This document shows positions 52,744 through 61,125 of a DNA stretch of 64,000 bases, in pieces; position 1 is the first letter of the stretch, and every line of letters starts with the position of its first letter. Source of the stretch: Dactylosporangium aurantiacum. Its GTDB lineage: Bacteria > Actinomycetota > Actinomycetes > Mycobacteriales > Micromonosporaceae. The translations under genes were made by a program, and so were the position numbers. A model generated the notes under the pieces. That model saw only the letters and a program-made list of their open reading frames with translations. It was not told the DNA's origin and made no database searches. The stretch spans positions 243,151-307,150 of the forward strand of contig NZ_JNYJ01000009.1 in assembly GCF_000716715.1 (NCBI RefSeq), read 5' to 3'.

Positions 52744-53328
52744 GTGGGCGACCCGGAGCGGTGGTTGCAGCGCGGCAGTGCGCTTGCCGACGAGGGTGGC
52801 GCGGACGAGGCCGAAGCGCTGGCGTTGCTGCGCGCGGCGGTGGCGGCCGGACACGGACCGGCCAAGGTCCGGCTGGCCGAGTTCCTGCTGCTGCAGTGCG
52901 CGACCGCCGACGCCGCGTCCCACGAGGAGGCGCTGCGGCTGCTGCGGGAGGCCGTGGCGGCCGGCGTACCGGGTGCGCGGAACATGCTGGGCGTCACCCT
53001 CTGGGACGACGGTGCGCTGGACGAGGCCGAGACCCTGCTGCGGGCCGCGCTCGCGGACGGCGAGCCCGACGTGGCGGTGAACCTGGCCGGGGTGCTGCAC
53101 CAGAAGGGCGCCGACGCCGCGGCGTTCGCCCTGCTGCGGCAGGCGGCGGAGCGCGGCGACGGGGTGGCCTACTGGATCGTCATGCGGCTGCTGCCGGCGG
53201 CCGGCCGGGCCGCGCGGGAGGTGACCATGGCGTACGAGGCGGCGACCTCACCCGAGGAGCGGCCGGTGTGCGTCATGCTGATCCCCGGTGCGTGGGAGCT
53301 GGACCCGTCGGTGCTGCCGGTCGACTGA
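52744..53328 (+). CDS. Sel1/TPR-like repeat protein
   Basis: 194 residues of three to four helical pairs (EALALLRAAVAAGHGPAKVRLAEF, EALRLLREAVAAGVPGARNMLGV, EAETLLRAALADGEPDVAVNLAGV), the alpha/alpha pattern of Sel1-like repeats used for protein contact. No signal peptide. GTG at 52744 lies 6 nt after TAGCAT, so it is probably leaderless. Partner unknown. Confidence 0.75.
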   Translation: MGDPERWLQRGSALADEGGADEAEALALLRAAVAAGHGPAKVRLAEFLLLQCATADAASHEEALRLLREAVAAGVPGARNMLGVTLWDDGALDEAETLLRAALADGEPDVAVNLAGVLHQKGADAAAFALLRQAAERGDGVAYWIVMRLLPAAGRAAREVTMAYEAATSPEERPVCVMLIPGAWELDPSVLPVD

Positions 53329-53372
53329 GATCGCGGCGCGGACGGCGTCCGCGCCACCGGTGACCCGCCGGC

Positions 53373-54326
53373 TCAGCCGCGGCAGACGGCCTCGCCGGTG
53401 GGGGTGTGGTAGTACAGCACCGAGCGGCCGGCGCGGCGGCGGGTGATCAGCCCCGCGTCCAGCAGGACCCGCAGGTGACCGCCGACGGAGCCGAGGCCGG
53501 CGCCGGTCAGGGCGACCAGCTGCGTCGTGCTGTGCGGCGTGGCGAGCAGGGTCAGGATGGTGGCCCGCAGCGGGCCGAGCAGGCGGGCCAGGGCGTCGGG
53601 CGGTGCGGTGCCGCCGGTGGCCGCGAGCCAGCCCGTGCACGGGTAGATGATCGAGTACGACCGGGGCGGCGACTCCCAGCCGACCCAGCCACGGGCGGCG
53701 GTCGTGGGGATGAACAGCAGCTCCGCGTCGCTGATGTCCAGCGGCGCGTAGTCGTACGTGTTGATCTGCAGGCGGCCGTCGCCGAGCCAGCGCATGCCGG
53801 GGCGCATGCCGTCCAGGACCGCGGCCCAGCCGCCGGTGCTGAGCCGGTCGGTGCGCGACACGATGTCGGCCTCGAAGACCCGGCGCAGCCGCGGCCAGCC
53901 GGGGCGCACCAGGTGCGACCAGACCCAGTCGACGAGGTCGGCGGCCCGGCCGGCGAGGCCGTCGGCGCGCAGCACCTCGGGCACCGCGTCGCCGAGGCCG
54001 AGGTGCTCGCGGGCCGTCGGGTCGGGGGTGCGGCGCAGCCGCGCCAGCTCCGTGGAGAACGTCTCGCCCGGCGTGTGCGGCGGGGTGACGAGGAAGTCGG
54101 CGATCCAGCCGGGGCGGATCGCGGCGTGCAGGAACGGCCGGACGAACGGGTCGCCGGCGTACCTGGCCTCGAACGCGGGCCGGTGCGCGGCGAGCCACTC
54201 CCGCTGCGGCGCGGACACCGCGCGCTGGCCGCCGAGCGCGGACAGGCAGGCGACCGTCTCGGCCAGGGGTGACACCACGAAACGGCTGCGGGCCAGCACG
54301 TCGGTGCCGATCTGCCAGAACCCCAC
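53373..54326 (-). CDS. ArsR-type/DUF5937-like winged-helix regulator
   Basis: 317 residues. The N-terminal 220 residues (FVVSPLAETVACLSALGGQR, PFLHAAIRPGWIADFLVTPPH) match the DUF5937 type. The last 80 residues form an ArsR-like winged helix (RATILTLLATPHSTTQLVALTGAGLGSVGGHL, wing RRRAGRSVLYYHTPTG). GTG at 54326 has GGAGG 6 nt upstream. It is divergent from an MFS transporter, the typical pairing of an exporter and its regulator. The GTTTCG/CGAAAC dyad at 54327-54346 is a likely operator. Confidence 0.82.
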   Translation of the reverse strand: MGFWQIGTDVLARSRFVVSPLAETVACLSALGGQRAVSAPQREWLAAHRPAFEARYAGDPFVRPFLHAAIRPGWIADFLVTPPHTPGETFSTELARLRRTPDPTAREHLGLGDAVPEVLRADGLAGRAADLVDWVWSHLVRPGWPRLRRVFEADIVSRTDRLSTGGWAAVLDGMRPGMRWLGDGRLQINTYDYAPLDISDAELLFIPTTAARGWVGWESPPRSYSIIYPCTGWLAATGGTAPPDALARLLGPLRATILTLLATPHSTTQLVALTGAGLGSVGGHLRVLLDAGLITRRRAGRSVLYYHTPTGEAVCRG

Positions 54327-54346
54327 GTTTCGCCTCCACCCGAAAC
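54327..54346. promoter_or_regulatory. Dyad at the regulator/MFS junction
   Basis: GTTTCG (54327-54332) and CGAAAC (54341-54346) are perfect inverted arms 8 nt apart, directly before the regulator's GTG and over its ribosome site. The MFS gene's TACCGT lies 16 bases further. A probable autoregulatory binding site. Confidence 0.45.
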
Positions 54347-54376
54347 TGTACGTCGCGCCGGTACCGTCGCCGCAGG

Positions 54377-55573
54377 ATGCCGATCATGCGCACGTATCGG
54401 CAACTGTTCCGCACGCCGGAGTTCACCGCCCTGTTCGCGACCCTGTCGGGGCAGGTGGCGGCGGGGACGGTGGCGGGCATCGGGCTCGGCACGCTGGTCT
54501 ACGCCGCCACCGACTCGCCGCTGCTGTCCGCGCTGAGCATGTTCGGGGCGTCGTTCGCCCAGCTGGTCGGGGCGGCGACGCTGCTGTCGTGGGCCGACCG
54601 GGTGCCGCCGCGGGCCGCGCTGACCGGGCTGGCCGGGTTCGCGGCGGTGACGACGGCGCTGCTGGCGGTGCCGGGGCTGCCGATCGCGGCCCTGTTCGCG
54701 GTCATCTTCGCGCAGGGGCTGGCCGCGTCGGTCGGTGGCGGCGTCCGGTACGGGCTGCTCGCCGAGATCCTGCCCGCCGACGGGTACATCCTGGGCCGGT
54801 CGCTGCTGAACATGTCGGTCGGCGCGATGCAGATCGGTGGCTTCGCCGTCGGCGGTGCCCTCGTCGCCGCCGTCTCGCCGCGCGGGGCGCTGCTGGTCGG
54901 GGCGGGACTGCAGGTGGTGTCGGCGCTCGTGGCCCGGTTCGGGCTGAGCCGCAGGGCGCCGCGCGCGGCGGACCGCCCGTCGGTGCGGGCGACCTGGCGC
55001 GGCAACCGGCAGGTGTGGCAGCCGGGCGTGTACATCGCGATGTGGGTGCCGAACGGGCTCATCGTCGGCTGCGAGGCGCTGTTCGTGCCGTACTCGCCGG
55101 CCGCGGCGAGCGTGCTGTTCGTGACCGCGGCGATCGGCATGCTCGCCGGTGACGCGATCGCCGGCCGGTTCGTGCCGCCGCGGCTGCGGTTCCGGCTCAG
55201 CGGCCCGCTGCGGTGGCTGCTCGCCGCGCCGTACCTGCTGTTCTTCCTCGAGCCGCCGCTGCCGGTCGCGGCCGCCGTGGCCGGGGTCGCCTCCGTCGGC
55301 TACGGCGCGACGCTGCTGCTGCAGGACCGGCTGCTGGCCACGACCCCGGAGCCGCTGCACGGCCAGGCGCTCGGGCTGTTCGGCTCGGGGCTGCTCGCCA
55401 TGCAGGCGGTCGGCGCGACGCTCGGCGGGCTCGTCGCCCAGTACGTGGCGCCGGGCACCGCGATGGGCATCCTGGCGATCGGGTCGCTGCTGGTGTCCCT
55501 CGCGTTGTTCGTGGCCCGCGTCGCTCCCCGCCGCCGGCCCGTCCTGGAGCCCGCGGGCGCCGTGGCGCGGTGA
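54377..55573 (+). CDS. MFS transporter
   Basis: 398 residues with about 12 membrane spans. The first half has FRTPEFTALFATLSGQVAAG and SWADRVPPRAALTG (the cytoplasmic MFS motif A). The second begins near PGVYIAMWVPNGLIVG. The organisation fits a drug- or metabolite-efflux MFS. Two ATGs (54377 and 54386) are possible; TACCGT lies 9 nt before the first. Divergent from, and probably controlled by, the winged-helix regulator. Confidence 0.85.
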   Translation: MPIMRTYRQLFRTPEFTALFATLSGQVAAGTVAGIGLGTLVYAATDSPLLSALSMFGASFAQLVGAATLLSWADRVPPRAALTGLAGFAAVTTALLAVPGLPIAALFAVIFAQGLAASVGGGVRYGLLAEILPADGYILGRSLLNMSVGAMQIGGFAVGGALVAAVSPRGALLVGAGLQVVSALVARFGLSRRAPRAADRPSVRATWRGNRQVWQPGVYIAMWVPNGLIVGCEALFVPYSPAAASVLFVTAAIGMLAGDAIAGRFVPPRLRFRLSGPLRWLLAAPYLLFFLEPPLPVAAAVAGVASVGYGATLLLQDRLLATTPEPLHGQALGLFGSGLLAMQAVGATLGGLVAQYVAPGTAMGILAIGSLLVSLALFVARVAPRRRPVLEPAGAVAR

Positions 55574-55578
55574 TCAGG

Positions 55579-55615
55579 GGCGGGGCACCCGAAGCAGCGG
55601 TCCGGGTGCCCCGCC
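55579..55615. terminator. Hairpin terminator between MFS and S1 genes
   Basis: Perfect 13 bp arms (55579-55591 and 55603-55615) around an 11 nt loop. They lie between the convergent stops of the MFS and S1 genes and can serve both. Confidence 0.85.
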
Positions 55616-55620
55616 GTCGA

Positions 55621-55827
55621 TCAGGCGAGGGCCAGGCTGGCGCGCCGGCGCTCGCTGTCCTTGTCCAGGACGCGGACCGTCACCGCGGCGCCGACCTGCA
55701 GGCCGGTCACCCCGGGCAGCAGCCCGTCGACACCGTCGGCGAACCGGACGAACGTGCCGAACGGCACCACGCCGGACACCTCACCGACGACGACGTCGCC
55801 GATGCTGAAGTCTTCGAAGCGGGACAT
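55621..55827 (-). CDS. Small S1-domain RNA-binding protein
   Basis: 68 residues, one S1 fold: FSIGDVVVGEVSGVVPFGTFVRF, then VTVRVLDKDSERRRASLALA. It has only a single domain, like cold-shock-type RNA-binding proteins. ATG at 55827 has AGGAGG 7 nt upstream. The 140-200 nt leader contains two hairpins (see next entry) and may be regulatory. Confidence 0.85.
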   Translation of the reverse strand: MSRFEDFSIGDVVVGEVSGVVPFGTFVRFADGVDGLLPGVTGLQVGAAVTVRVLDKDSERRRASLALA

Positions 55828-55881
55828 GCGATCACCTCCTTCCTCGGCAGGCTCCGCTCATGCGGGCGGTGCGGAAGGAGT

Positions 55882-55921
55882 GGCGGGCCACGGGCCCGCC
55901 GGCAGCTCACCGAACTGCCGG
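55882..55921 (-). promoter_or_regulatory. Two overlapping hairpins in the leader of the S1 gene
   Basis: GGCGGGCC/GGCCCGCC (55882-55900, ACG loop) and CCGGCAG/CTGCCGG (55899-55921, 9 nt loop) share two bases, so they cannot both be fully paired. They lie 55-95 nt before the S1 start. They may form an attenuator or autoregulatory site; inference only. Confidence 0.35.
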
Positions 55922-56029
55922 ACGCCTTGTCTGTGCACGGCACATGGCCGACCCGGCAGTCACATCACGACCGTAACCGTCACGCCGGCCGGTCGGCAAG
56001 GACCTACCGCGGCACGGCACCGGCCGCGG

Positions 56030-57301
56030 CTACCGGTCGAGTGCGACGGTCACCGGGCCGCCCGCCGGGTCGGCGCCCGCCACGAGCGTGAACGGCACCC
56101 GGAACACCCGGCCCGGCGCGGCCGGCCACGGCACGCGGACCGCGCCGACGCGCCGGCCGTCCTGGACGGCGACGACGTGCGGGACGGCGCGGTAGGTGTC
56201 GCACCACAGCAGCAGCCGCCCGCGCACCGGCGCCGGACCGCCCGGACGGATCAGCTGCGGCGCGATCCAGCGCAGCGGCGCCGCGCACCGCAGCTCCAGC
56301 GGGGCCGCCGGTCCCGCCGGCCCCGCTGCCGGTCCCGCCGGTCGCGCAGGTCCCGCCGCGGCGCCGGTCAGGTGTGCCAGGACGGCGCCGGCGACGTGCC
56401 GGCCGTCCAGGGCGGCGACGTCCGCGGTGTCCACCGGGTGCAGCAGGTTCCCGGCGGCGAACACGCCCGGGCGGCTGGTCGCCAGGGCCGTGTCGACGCG
56501 CGGGCCGCGGGTCCCGGCGTCCATGTCGAGCCCGCCGGTGCGGGCCAGCTCGTGCTCGGGGATCCAGTCGCCGGTGAGCACCACGGTGTCGCAGGGCACC
56601 CGGTGCCGCCGACCGGTGCGCGGGTCCTCCAGGTCGACGGAGGTGACCCGGCCGTGCCCGTTGATCGCGGCGACCCGGGTACCGGTGAGCACCGGCACGC
56701 CGAACGCGACCCGCGCCGACCGCCGCAGCACCGCGTGCGGGCCCTCGGTCGCCAGCAGCACCGGCCGGCAGCCGGCGGCGCGCAGCGTGAGCACCGCCGA
56801 CCAGCTGACCAGGTCGGCGCCCACGACGACCGCCCGGCGGCCCACGTCGCGGTGGTACAGGTGGACGAGCTGCTGCAGCTGCCCGGTGGTGTACACGCCG
56901 TCGGGCCGGTCGCCCGGGATGTGCCGGGCCGGGCGGGGCCGTTCCCGGGCGCCGGTGGCGAGCACGACCGCGTCGGCGTGCACGACCCGCCGCCCGCGCG
57001 GCGAGGTGACCTCGAGCGCCCGCTCGCCGGCCCAGCCGGTGACCATCGCCCCGGTCTCCAGGCGGGCCCCGGCGGCGCGGGCGGCGGCGGTCAGGCGGCG
57101 CGCGTACGCGGGACCGGACACGAACCGGTGCAGGTCGCGCAGGCCGTACCCGAGGTGGTCGCTGTGCCGGGGGATGCCGCCGGTCTCCGCCTCCCGCTCG
57201 ATGAGCAGGACACCGTCGCCGAGCCGGCGGGCGAGCGCGGCGGCGGCGGTGAGCCCGGCCGGCCCGCCGCCGACGATCGCGACCCGGACGTGCTCGTTCA
57301 C
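56030..57301 (-). CDS. FAD/NAD(P)-binding pyridine-nucleotide oxidoreductase, G3P-operon type
   Basis: 423 residues. FAD site VRVAIVGGGPAGLTAAAALA, PRHSDHLGYGLRD, the second Rossmann loop RRAVVVGADLVSWSAVLTLR, and FAAGNLLHPVDTADVAALDG near the end of the FAD part. A Gly/Pro/Ala-rich linker (about 322-340) leads to an extra domain of about 90 residues (LELRCAAPLRWIAPQLIRPG). In bacterial glycerol operons of this kind the third component is usually a DUF1667 protein, which is absent; the extra domain may take its place. GTG at 57301 overlaps the upstream stop by 4 bases. Confidence 0.82.
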   Translation of the reverse strand: MNEHVRVAIVGGGPAGLTAAAALARRLGDGVLLIEREAETGGIPRHSDHLGYGLRDLHRFVSGPAYARRLTAAARAAGARLETGAMVTGWAGERALEVTSPRGRRVVHADAVVLATGARERPRPARHIPGDRPDGVYTTGQLQQLVHLYHRDVGRRAVVVGADLVSWSAVLTLRAAGCRPVLLATEGPHAVLRRSARVAFGVPVLTGTRVAAINGHGRVTSVDLEDPRTGRRHRVPCDTVVLTGDWIPEHELARTGGLDMDAGTRGPRVDTALATSRPGVFAAGNLLHPVDTADVAALDGRHVAGAVLAHLTGAAAGPARPAGPAAGPAGPAAPLELRCAAPLRWIAPQLIRPGGPAPVRGRLLLWCDTYRAVPHVVAVQDGRRVGAVRVPWPAAPGRVFRVPFTLVAGADPAGGPVTVALDR

Positions 57302-58686
57302 CGGGCACCGCCGCGCGTGCGCAGCAGCTCGCCGACCTCGGCGCCGCAGTAGAAGCCCTGGCAGCGGCCGTTCATCGCGCGGGTACGGCGGCGCAGCCCG
57401 TCCAGGTCGGCGGGCGGGACCGGGGAGCGGTACGCGTCGCGGATCTCGCCGCGGGTGACCCGCTCGCAGAAGCACACGATGTGCCCGTACTCGGGGTCGG
57501 CGTCGATGGCGGCCGGGTCCCGGAACGGCCGGACGCCGGCCTCGCCGAGGTTCGGCATCCGCGGCGGGTCCGGCAGGTCCGGGCGCGGCGTCAGGTCCAG
57601 CGCGCCGTCCAGCAGCCCGGCCACGTGCTCGGCGATCGCCATCCCCGCGGTCAGCCCGGTGGAGCGGATCCCGCCGACCAGCACGTACCGGCGCCCGGCG
57701 TCGACGTCGACGTCGACGAGGTAGTCGTCGCGGCCGATCCCGGCGCGCAGCCCGGCGTAGGTGGCGGTGACCTCCTCGTCCAGCAGCCGCGGCATGAGCT
57801 CCCGGCCGCGCTCCAGCAGGTACGCCAGGCCCCGCGCCGACGTGCCGGTCGCGGTGCGGTCCGGCAGGTCCTCGGCGGTCGGGCCGAGCATCACGTTGCC
57901 GTAGATGGTCGGGCTGACCAGGACACCCTTGCCGGCCTTCGACGGCACCGGCAGCACGATGCACGGCACCAGCGGCCGGGCCAGCTTGTCGAACACGTAC
58001 AGCTCCCCACGGCGCGGCGTGACCGTGAACCGTTCGTAGCCGAACAACCGGTCGAGGGCGTCGGCGTGCAGGCCCGCCGCGTTGATCACCCACCGGGCGG
58101 TGACGGCGCCGCCGGTGGTGTCCAGGCGGGTGGCGTCGGGACCGGCGTCGGCGGCGGTGACCCGGTGCCCGCGCAGCAGCGTCACGCCCCGGTTGACCGC
58201 GTCGGTGGCCAGGGCCAGGTTCGTCGTCCACGTGCAGGTGATCGACTCGCCGGGCACCGTGAGGCCGCCGAGCGCGCCGGGGCCGAGGGCTGGCACCGCG
58301 TCGTACACCGCCGCCGCGTCGACCAGCTCGCAGGCGGTGTACCCGTTGCGTTCGGCCTTCGCCCGCAGCGCCGGCAGCGTCCGCAGCTGCTCGTCGGTCC
58401 AGGCGACCAGCAGCGCGCCGGTGCGCTCGACGGGGATGCCGGTGGCCGCCGCGTAGTCGCCGAGCAGCGCGTACCCGCGGGCGACGAGCCGCGCCTCCAG
58501 GGTGCCGGGCGTCGCGTCGAACCCGGTGTGCAGGATCGCCGTGTTGGCCTTGCTGGTGCCGTCGCCGACGTCGTCGCGGGCCTCCAGCAGGGCGACCGAC
58601 AGCGACGTGCCGCCGAGCAGGCGGGCGATCGCGGCGCCGACGATGCCGGCGCCGACGACGGCGACGTCGTAGCGGTCCGTGGTCAT
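57298..58686 (-). CDS. FAD-dependent oxidoreductase with C-terminal BFD-like [2Fe-2S] domain, G3P dehydrogenase-like
   Basis: 462 residues. FAD site YDVAVVGAGIVGAAIARLLGG, then the DAO/GlpD-like fold with GFDATPGTLEARLVARGY and VLVGGIRSTGLTAGMAIAEHV. The C-terminal 80 residues contain CFCERV and CQGFYC, four Cys as in BFD-like iron-sulfur domains. It resembles the large subunit of anaerobic-type glycerol-3-phosphate dehydrogenases. It is coupled by 4-base overlaps to the glycerol kinase gene before it and the FAD/NAD gene after it. In the complete set the three proteins would convert glycerol to dihydroxyacetone phosphate. Confidence 0.85.
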   Translation of the reverse strand: MTTDRYDVAVVGAGIVGAAIARLLGGTSLSVALLEARDDVGDGTSKANTAILHTGFDATPGTLEARLVARGYALLGDYAAATGIPVERTGALLVAWTDEQLRTLPALRAKAERNGYTACELVDAAAVYDAVPALGPGALGGLTVPGESITCTWTTNLALATDAVNRGVTLLRGHRVTAADAGPDATRLDTTGGAVTARWVINAAGLHADALDRLFGYERFTVTPRRGELYVFDKLARPLVPCIVLPVPSKAGKGVLVSPTIYGNVMLGPTAEDLPDRTATGTSARGLAYLLERGRELMPRLLDEEVTATYAGLRAGIGRDDYLVDVDVDAGRRYVLVGGIRSTGLTAGMAIAEHVAGLLDGALDLTPRPDLPDPPRMPNLGEAGVRPFRDPAAIDADPEYGHIVCFCERVTRGEIRDAYRSPVPPADLDGLRRRTRAMNGRCQGFYCGAEVGELLRTRGGAR

Positions 58687-60122
58687 GTCGCCGCCCGGGA
58701 CAGGGTCGCGCCGGCCGCGGCGTGCCAGCGGCCGAGATGTTCGGCGGCCCGCTCCGGTGACCACCGCGGCTCGTACGTCGCGGCCGGCCGCCACCCGCCG
58801 GTGACGTCCGCGGGACCGAGCGCCGGGTCCAGGGCGAGCGCCGCGCAGGCGGCCGCGCCGAGCGGGGTGGCGTGCGGCGACGGGTACACCTCGACCGGCA
58901 GCTGCGCCAGGTCCGCCTGGGCCTGCATGAGCACCCGCGAGCGGGTCAGTCCGCCGTCGACCCGCAGCGTGGTCAGCGGCGTGCCCAGGTCGTCACCGAC
59001 GAGCGCGGCCAGCGCGGCGACCTGCGCCGCGACGCCCTCCAGCACGGCCCGCACCAGGTGGCCGCGGCCGGTGCTCAGCGTCATCCCGCTGAACGACGCC
59101 GTCGCGCCCGCGTCCCACCACGGCGCGGCGAGCCCGGCGAGCGCCGGCACGCACAGCACGCCGTCGCTGCCCGCCGCCGCGACCGTGTCGAGCTCGTCGG
59201 CGCCGGTGACGAGCCCGAGGTCGGTGAGCCAGCGCACCGCGGACGCGGCCGTGTACACCTGCCCGTCGACGCAGTGGTCGACCCGGTCCCGCAGCCGCCA
59301 CGCGATCGACGTGGACAGCCCGGACCGCGACCGGGCGGCCGCGCCGCCGAGCTGGGCGAGCAGGAAGGCGCCGGTGCCGTACGTGCACTTCGCCGTCCCC
59401 GGCGCCAGGCACGCCTCGGCCAGCAGCGCCGCCTGCTGGTCGACGATGAGCCCGGTCACCGGCACGTCACCGCCGAACGCCGTGGTGGTGCCGACGACCG
59501 CGTCGCTGGCGACCACGTCCGGCAGCGCCTCCCCGCCGAGGCCGAAGAGGTCCAGCAGCTCGTCGTGCCACCGGCCCTCGTCCAGGTCCAGCAGCAGCGA
59601 CCGGCTCGCCGTCGACGCGTCGGTGACGAACGCGCCGCACAACCGGTGCACCAGCCACGTGTCGGTGGTGGTGACGACCCCGGCGGTGGTGAGCCGCTCC
59701 CGGATCCAGCGCATCTTCGGCGCCGAGAAGTACGGGTCGAGGACCAGCCCGGTCAGTGCCGCCACCCGGCCGGCGGACCCGGCCCGCGCGGCGCAGACGC
59801 TCTCGGCGCGCCGGTCCTGCCAGACGATCGCCGGGGTCAGCGGCGCGCCGGTGGCCCGGTCCCACGCCAGGACCGTCTCGCCCTGGTTGGCCAGCGCGAC
59901 CGCGGCGACGGGCACCCCGGCCTCGGCGACGGCCCGCCGTCCCGCGGTGAGCACCGAGTCCAGCAGCGCCACCGGGTCCTGCTCGACGGCACCGCCCGGC
60001 CGGTACGCGGGCCGCAGCGGCTCCTCGGCGATCGCGAGGACCGCCCCGTCGGCGCCGGTGACGATCGCCTTGGTGCCCGACGTGCCCTGGTCGATCGCCA
60101 AGATGTGCATGGTCACCGTCAT
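58683..60122 (-). CDS. glpK: FGGY-family kinase, glycerol kinase-like
   Basis: 479 residues with phosphate-1 motif ILAIDQGTSGTKAIV, WQDRRAE, the second-lobe signature STSIAWRL (in the family's actin-like fold) and TTLRVDGGLTRSRVLMQAQADL. The sugar could also be a ketose, but the downstream G3P-dehydrogenase-like genes support glycerol. ATG at 60122 is chosen because GGGGT lies 5 nt upstream; ATG at 60110 is the shorter option. First gene of a three-gene operon. Confidence 0.8.
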   Translation of the reverse strand: MTVTMHILAIDQGTSGTKAIVTGADGAVLAIAEEPLRPAYRPGGAVEQDPVALLDSVLTAGRRAVAEAGVPVAAVALANQGETVLAWDRATGAPLTPAIVWQDRRAESVCAARAGSAGRVAALTGLVLDPYFSAPKMRWIRERLTTAGVVTTTDTWLVHRLCGAFVTDASTASRSLLLDLDEGRWHDELLDLFGLGGEALPDVVASDAVVGTTTAFGGDVPVTGLIVDQQAALLAEACLAPGTAKCTYGTGAFLLAQLGGAAARSRSGLSTSIAWRLRDRVDHCVDGQVYTAASAVRWLTDLGLVTGADELDTVAAAGSDGVLCVPALAGLAAPWWDAGATASFSGMTLSTGRGHLVRAVLEGVAAQVAALAALVGDDLGTPLTTLRVDGGLTRSRVLMQAQADLAQLPVEVYPSPHATPLGAAACAALALDPALGPADVTGGWRPAATYEPRWSPERAAEHLGRWHAAAGATLSRAAT

Positions 60123-60228
60123 AGCACCCCGGACCCGGTTCGTTCGAAGATGAACAACAGGTGTTGCCCGCATGAACTCCGGCTCCGGCCGGTCGGCGCG
60201 GGGCCGGGCAGGTTCTACCGTCGTGCGT

Positions 60229-60804
60229 ATGACCACCATGGTGCGGCCCCGGGTCGACGTCGCCACCGCCCGGGACCTCGCCGAGGCCCTGCTCACGGGC
60301 CTCCCGCAGCGCTGGGCACACACCGCCGGCGTGGCCGCCCGCGCCGCCGAGCTGTGCGCCGCCATGGACCCCGCCGACCGTGACCAGGTCGTCGCCGCCG
60401 CGTGGCTGCACGACATCGGCTACGCCGAGCCCGTCCTCGACACCGGCTTCCACCCCCTCGACGGCGCCCGCTTCCTGCGCCGCACCGGCTGGACCGCCCG
60501 GATCAGCGCCCTGGTCGCCCACCACTCCGGCGCCTGCTACGTCGCCGAGCTGCGCGGCCTGCACCACGAGCTGGCCGAGTTCCCACGCGAGCACTCCCCG
60601 GTCGCCGACGCCCTCACCTACGCCGACCAGACCGTCGGCCCGACCGGCGCCCGCGTCGACGTCCACGCCCGCATGGCCGAGATGCTCGCCCGCCACGGCG
60701 CGACCTCCGACAACGCCCGCGTCCACCACCTGCGCGCCCCGGACATCCTCGCCACCGCCGAACGCGTCGAACGCCGCCTGCGCCGGTACTCCCAGGCCGC
60801 CTGA
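60229..60804 (+). CDS. HD-domain phosphohydrolase
   Basis: 191 residues. The HD metal site is HTAGVAARAAELC (first His), then WLHDIGYAEP (His-Asp), HHSG and a final Asp in ADALTYADQTVG. It would hydrolyse a nucleotide or phosphoester. ATG at 60229 lies 7 nt after TACCGT, so it is probably leaderless; an open frame to 60172 adds nothing conserved. Its stop lies in a hairpin terminator. Confidence 0.85.
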   Translation: MTTMVRPRVDVATARDLAEALLTGLPQRWAHTAGVAARAAELCAAMDPADRDQVVAAAWLHDIGYAEPVLDTGFHPLDGARFLRRTGWTARISALVAHHSGACYVAELRGLHHELAEFPREHSPVADALTYADQTVGPTGARVDVHARMAEMLARHGATSDNARVHHLRAPDILATAERVERRLRRYSQAA

Positions 60805-60819
60805 CCCCGCGGGTCAGGC
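60799..60819 (+). terminator. Hairpin terminator at the HD gene stop
   Basis: GCCTGACCC (60799-60807) and GGGTCAGGC (60811-60819) are perfect 9 bp arms with a CGC loop. The left arm contains the HD stop codon TGA. Confidence 0.7.
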
Positions 60820-61125
60820 GGTGGCGAGGACGCGGCGGGCGACCTCGTCGATCGGGGCGGCCGGCAGTGCGGCGTCGGGGCGACGCCGTCGGTGGCGATG
60901 ACCGTGGCGACGCCGAGCCGCCCGGCGAAGTAGGCCGCGTGCTGGGCGAACGCGAGCGACACGATGATCTATGGCTTGTCGTCCGCCGCGAGTTGGGTGA
61001 ACCAGGTGCGTGTGGTGGCGGCCGCGTGCAGAGGGTCACCGGTGACGAGCCGTTCGTCGGCTTGGATGATGCACGGCGGCCGGGCCGCCGGGGCGGCGTC
61101 GATCAGGACCGCTCCGGGCGGCCGC
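60814..61125 (-). pseudogene. Decayed gene with an internal stop and frameshift
   Basis: The minus strand reads CIIQADERLVTGDPLHAAAT and TRTWFTQLAADDKP, then TAG, then IIVSLAFAQHAAYFAGRLGV in the same frame, so one Tyr or similar codon has become a stop. Near 60880-60895 the frame shifts, and DAALPAAPIDEVARRVLATA then runs to TGA at 60814. The reading is coherent through both lesions, but I cannot name the family. Its upper end overlaps the 3' end of the S33-like hydrolase, suggesting another junction near 61100-61125. Confidence 0.5.

Noticed and set aside
57481..60153. 890-codon antisense frame over the glycerol operon
   Set aside because: Arg/Val/Gly-rich shadow; the minus-strand frames have full FAD and kinase motifs.
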